Source of the DNA: Planctomycetota bacterium
GTDB lineage: Bacteria; Planctomycetota; Planctomycetia; Pirellulales; Pirellulaceae
Assembly (NCBI GenBank): GCA_019347795.1
Contig: JAHWKS010000262.1
Span: 1 to 7,212, forward strand
Length of the DNA stretch: 7,212 bases
Direction: 5' to 3'
Position 1 is the first letter of the stretch, and every line of letters begins with the position of its first letter. A program made the translations under genes and the position numbers. Below, one piece after another: positions 3,947-7,212 of the stretch. The notes beneath the pieces are model-generated. The model did no database searches. It was not told where the DNA came from and saw nothing but the letters and a program-made list of their open reading frames with translations.

Positions 3947-5893
3947 TCACTCTCCCTCGTGATTCACAGCCGCGGTGCTTGGCCGCAGGACGAGGGCGGC
4001 TTCGCCTTGGAGGCGCCAGTTGGTTTCCGTCTCGGGCGGCGGGCTGCCCCACCCGCCGTAGCGGGCGTCTTCGCTGGTCCAGAGAACTTCCCACCGCCGA
4101 TCGGCGGGGGGCGCCAACAGCGGCAAGGGGGCGGGCGCCAGATACACGTCCCGGCCGAGATTCACGATCAGCAAGCGGTCGTCCCCCTCCACCGCGCCGA
4201 AGAACCGCAGGACGAGCGCTTCTTCGGCCGCGATCTCGCCGTCCACCGATCCCGCCTCTTGCCGGGCGAAGACGGGATCCTCGCGCCGCAGCCGAAGCAG
4301 GTCCTGATGGAGGTTGTGCTCGGCGGCGTGGGCGCGGCGCTGGTTCGGGTCAATCTTGCTGCGGGCGAAGGTCATGGGGTCGCCGGGGTCGGGAAGGCGG
4401 GCCTGCATTTCGGGCGTGGCCAGCAGGCGGAACTGCGAGAGGAAGTCCGCACGTCCTTGGGCCACCTGACGGGCGATTTCCTCGTGGTGGTCGGCGAAGT
4501 AAAAGAAGGGCGTGGAGGCGCCAAACTCCTGCCCCTGAAAGAGCATCGGCGTCTGCGGCAAGAGGAGCAACAGCGCCGTGAGCGCGCGGTAGCGGCTGGG
4601 GCTGGTCAGCCGATGGAACCGCTCTCCGCTGCCGGAGTTTGCAAGCTGATCATGGTTCTGGATGAAGTGCACGAAGCACGTCGGGGGGCGCCGCAAACTC
4701 GGCGTCCCGCGGCGATTCTTTTGCCAGGAGTAGTATTGGCCCTGATAGAGAAATCCCCATTTGGCCGCGGCGAGGAACTCGCGGGCCGCGCCGCGGTAGT
4801 CGCTGTAGTAGGCGTCGGCCCGGCCGGTCACCGCCACCATGGCGCTGTGGTGGAAGTCGTCGTTCCAGAGCGAGTCGAGTCCGTAACCGCCTTGCTCGGG
4901 CGGCTGCACGAGCCGAACGTGTTGCGGCTCGTTTTCGCCGACCACATAAACCCGCTTGGGCGCCGCCGCGCGCGCGGTGCGGGCGATGGCGGCGATGATG
5001 TGCTCGGAAGATTCGTCGAAGATCTGCTGCGTCGCGTCGATTCGCAGTCCGTCCAGGTGAAACTCTTGCAGCCAGTAAGAAACATTCGTGAGGACGAACT
5101 CCCGCACACCGTGCGAGTTCGGTCCGTCGAAGTTGATCGCTTTCCCCCAATCGCATGGATACCGATCGGTGAAGTAGTCTTCCGAAAACTGCGGGAGGAA
5201 GTTGCCGTCGGGACCGACGTGGTTGTAGACCACGTCGAGGATCACCGCCAAACCCGCGCCATGGGCCCGATCGACAAAGCGGCGGAAGTCGTCCGGCGTG
5301 CCGTACAGCCGCGTGGGGGCGAAGAGGTTCACGCCGTCGTAGCCCCAGCCGAATCGGCCGGGGAAGTCGCCCACGGGCATGATCTCGAGAATGGTGACGC
5401 CCAGCCCGGCAAGGTCGGCGAGGTGCTCGCCGGCCGCCGCCCACGTTCCCTCGGGGGTGAACGTGCCGATGTGCATTTCGTAGATGACCTGCCCCTTCGC
5501 GCTGCGGACCCCTCTCCATGCCTGGTCCGTCCACGCAAAGGCGGAAGGATCGACAATCTGCGACGGACCGTGCGGGCCGTGCGGCTGAAACCGCGAGGCG
5601 GGATCGGGACAGGGCGCCGGATCATCGTCGAGCAGGAAGCGGTAGAGCATGCCGGCCTCCACGCCTTCAATCGAAGCGGCGAAGTAGCCGTCGTCGTCGG
5701 GACGCAACTCGACTTCGCGCGCGTTCTCGAAGCTCTCCTCCTCGGCGAGGGCGACGCGGATGCCTTGCCGCCGCGGCGCCCACACGCGAAAGCTGACGCC
5801 GCCGGCGAACACCTCGGCGCCGATCGGAAACCGCCGCTGGCAGCATGCATTCGCACGACGGATGGGACGGTTTCGCGGAGGCAACGTGCCCAC
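3947..5893 (-). CDS. treZ: Malto-oligosyltrehalose trehalohydrolase (GH13)
   Basis: TreZ hydrolyses the alpha-1,4 bond next to the terminal trehalose unit of maltooligosyltrehalose, releasing trehalose, in the TreY/TreZ route from glycogen. With the GTG start at 5893 the product has 648 residues: an N-terminal beta-sandwich (about 22-119, FPIGAEVFAGGVSFRVWAP), a GH13 barrel (about 129-490) and a C-terminal beta domain (to RWEVLWTSEDARYGG, 600-614). Visible GH13 motifs are DVVYNHVGPDGN (220-231), nucleophile Asp286 in DGLRIDA, acid/base Glu320 in VVGENE and Asp415 in FIQNHDQ. FGWGYDG and DWGKAINFDG are typical of TreZ. The start is uncertain. The frame is open up to a TTG at 5986; GTG 5893 has AAAGG 6 nt upstream; homology begins only at about residue 19 (5839). 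An ATG at 5850 sits one base out of frame. treY is not in the window; the gene follows ppk1 on the same strand after a 193-bp gap. Confidence 0.94.
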   Translation of the reverse strand: MGTLPPRNRPIRRANACCQRRFPIGAEVFAGGVSFRVWAPRRQGIRVALAEEESFENAREVELRPDDDGYFAASIEGVEAGMLYRFLLDDDPAPCPDPASRFQPHGPHGPSQIVDPSAFAWTDQAWRGVRSAKGQVIYEMHIGTFTPEGTWAAAGEHLADLAGLGVTILEIMPVGDFPGRFGWGYDGVNLFAPTRLYGTPDDFRRFVDRAHGAGLAVILDVVYNHVGPDGNFLPQFSEDYFTDRYPCDWGKAINFDGPNSHGVREFVLTNVSYWLQEFHLDGLRIDATQQIFDESSEHIIAAIARTARAAAPKRVYVVGENEPQHVRLVQPPEQGGYGLDSLWNDDFHHSAMVAVTGRADAYYSDYRGAAREFLAAAKWGFLYQGQYYSWQKNRRGTPSLRRPPTCFVHFIQNHDQLANSGSGERFHRLTSPSRYRALTALLLLLPQTPMLFQGQEFGASTPFFYFADHHEEIARQVAQGRADFLSQFRLLATPEMQARLPDPGDPMTFARSKIDPNQRRAHAAEHNLHQDLLRLRREDPVFARQEAGSVDGEIAAEEALVLRFFGAVEGDDRLLIVNLGRDVYLAPAPLPLLAPPADRRWEVLWTSEDARYGGWGSPPPETETNWRLQGEAALVLRPSTAAVNHEGE

Positions 5894-6056
5894 AGGCGAC
5901 CTTTGTGGATGGGGATCTCTTGGCCGGCGAAACTCGACCGTTTCACCTCGGCCCCTCGCCCACTTACGGCAAAAATCGCGCCGCAAAAGTTGGGCGGCGG
6001 CTCCCCCCGCACGGATAACGCGCCGCGTGCGCCGAGCCGCTCGCTTTCGCTGGGGA

Positions 6057-6079
6057 CGCCTTTCGCGGAGCGAAAGGCG
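6057..6079. repeat. REP-like palindrome between ppk1 and treZ
   Basis: CGCCTTTCGC (6057-6066) and GCGAAAGGCG (6070-6079) pair perfectly over 10 bp around a 3-nt loop. A related half, CGCTTTCGC, lies just before it at 6042-6050. On the minus strand it is only about 8 nt past the ppk1 stop, but no U-tract follows, so it is a poor intrinsic terminator. I associate near-identical hairpins with many intergenic sites in planctomycetes, which would make it a dispersed REP-type element that stabilises or separates operon messages. That distribution is recollection. Confidence 0.6.
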
Positions 6080-6086
6080 ACTATGT

Positions 6087-7212
6087 CTACGCCTCTTCGG
6101 CGGCGCGGTGGGGTTCGAAGGTGGTGCGGCGGGATTGGGCGGCTTTCTTGAGGGCGTCTTTCGCCTGGCGGTAAAAGGATTCCTGGCTGCGGAGCTTCTT
6201 GCGGCGGGTTTTCACCGGCTGATAGGCCCCGTCGGGCAACAGGCGCCGGGCCTTGACCGTGTCTTTGAAGTACGTTTCCAGAATCGCGATCAGCCGGGTC
6301 TTGAGGGGCGGGTCTTCCACGGGAACCAACAGCTCCACGCGGCGGTCGAGGTTGCGGGGCATCCAGTCGGCGCTGGAGATGAACGTCAGGTCGTCCCCCC
6401 CGTGATGGAAGTGGACAATCCGCGCGTGTTCCAGGAAGCGATCGACAATGCTGATCACATCGATGTGCTCGCTCAGCCCCGGCGCCCCCGGCCGCAGGCA
6501 GCAGATTCCGCGGACGTTGAGCCGCACCTTCACCCCCGCCTGGGAAGCATGGTACAGCGCTTCGATGATGGCGGGATCGACCAGCGAGTTGACCTTGGCG
6601 GTGATCGCCGCCTTCTGGCCGCGCCGCTTCCGCTCAGTCTCGCTTTGGATCAGCTCCACGAGCCGATCGCGCAGACCCAGCGGCGCCATCTCCAGCTTGA
6701 GCATCCGCCGCGGCTGCGAGTAGCCGGTGATGGCGTTGAAGAACGTGGCCGCGTCGGCGCCCAGCGCGTCGTTGCACGTCATGAAGCTGACGTCGCTGTA
6801 GATGCGGGCGGTGGACTCGTTGTAGTTGCCGGTGCCGAAGTGGACGTACCGCTGCACCCCCTGCGGCTCGCGGCGGACGATGATGCACACCTTGGCGTGC
6901 GTCTTGAGCCCCTTTACGCCGTAGAGCACCTGCACGCCCGCTTGCTCCAAGCGATCCGCCCATTCGATGTTGCGGGCTTCGTCGAAACGCGCCTTCAGCT
7001 CCACCAGCGCCGTGACGTACTTGCCGCGCTCCGCCGCCCGCGCCAGGGCCTCGACGATGGGGCTGTTGCGGCTGGTGCGGTAAAGCGTCTGCTTGATCGC
7101 CAGCACGTCGGGATCGTCGGCCGCCTGCTCGATGAGGCGGATCACCGGATCGAAACTCTCATAGGGATGGTGCAGCAGCACGTCCTTCTGCGCGAGCGTC
7201 TCGAACATGCTT
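6087..7212 (-). CDS. ppk1: Polyphosphate kinase 1, C-terminal half; 5' end outside window
   Basis: PPK1 reversibly polymerises the gamma-phosphate of ATP into inorganic polyphosphate through a phospho-histidine intermediate; it is usually membrane-associated. The frame is open to the right edge, so the ATG at 7208 is internal. Counting from that Met, 373 residues are visible of the roughly 700 usual. They start at DVLLHHPYESFDPV and cover both catalytic PLD-like domains. The phosphorylated His is His104 in GLKTHAKV (E. coli His435), and the second catalytic His is His261 in FLEHARIV (E. coli His592); both pairs are 157 residues apart. Arg44 (TLYR) and Arg74 (LKARFDE) fall exactly where E. coli Arg375 and Arg405 bind phosphate and Mg. 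GTGNYNESTAR and SSADWMPRNLDRRVE are also typical. The tail beyond about residue 330 is Lys/Arg-rich. treZ follows on the same strand. Confidence 0.97.
   Translation of the reverse strand, partial: SMFETLAQKDVLLHHPYESFDPVIRLIEQAADDPDVLAIKQTLYRTSRNSPIVEALARAAERGKYVTALVELKARFDEARNIEWADRLEQAGVQVLYGVKGLKTHAKVCIIVRREPQGVQRYVHFGTGNYNESTARIYSDVSFMTCNDALGADAATFFNAITGYSQPRRMLKLEMAPLGLRDRLVELIQSETERKRRGQKAAITAKVNSLVDPAIIEALYHASQAGVKVRLNVRGICCLRPGAPGLSEHIDVISIVDRFLEHARIVHFHHGGDDLTFISSADWMPRNLDRRVELLVPVEDPPLKTRLIAILETYFKDTVKARRLLPDGAYQPVKTRRKKLRSQESFYRQAKDALKKAAQSRRTTFEPHRAAEEA

Noticed and set aside
3959..6151. 730-codon plus-strand open frame opposite treZ
   Set aside because: It is an antisense shadow caused by high GC3 in treZ: the opposite strand has full GH13 motifs, while this translation has none.

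Overview
The window is GC-rich, densely coded chromosomal DNA, most likely from a planctomycete of the Pirellulales type. That placement is an inference. It rests on three things: a Sua5/YrdC–low-molecular-weight phosphatase fusion, a small conserved protein directly ahead of csrA, and small repeats and palindromes of a style I associate with this group. I see no insertion sequence, phage gene, CRISPR array, tRNA or rRNA. The region looks like ordinary chromosome rather than a mobile island.

Layout from left to right. The end of a response-regulator receiver domain runs off the left edge (+ strand, to 330). A convergent gap carries a strong hairpin that reads as a terminator for the minus strand. 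It is followed by a 68-residue planctomycete-type hypothetical protein (minus, 512-718), a 20-bp inverted repeat made of GTCGAAG-like units (798-867), and a fumarylacetoacetate hydrolase-fold enzyme of the 2-keto-3-deoxy-sugar-acid dehydratase type (minus, 879-1733). A divergent intergenic region holds a good sigma70-like promoter with an operator-like dyad over its -10 box. This promoter faces the Sua5–phosphatase fusion gene (plus, 1975-3120). A 288-bp gap follows, then a probable two-gene operon: a 96-residue conserved-looking protein (3409-3699) and csrA (3737-3913). csrA is too short to be noticed easily but is unmistakable. The rest is on the minus strand: the C-terminal half of polyphosphate kinase 1 (running off the right edge), a REP-like palindrome, and treZ, which ends convergently against csrA.

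Functionally the window mixes housekeeping and regulation: tRNA t6A synthesis fused to a protein phosphatase whose signature loop resembles arginine phosphatases, post-transcriptional regulation (CsrA), and storage or stress polymers (polyphosphate, and trehalose from glycogen). The points most worth a second look are the small gene joined to csrA, the phosphatase specificity of the fusion protein, a perfect match to the CsrA recognition core lying on csrA's own ribosome-binding site, and the operator-like dyad upstream of the fusion gene.
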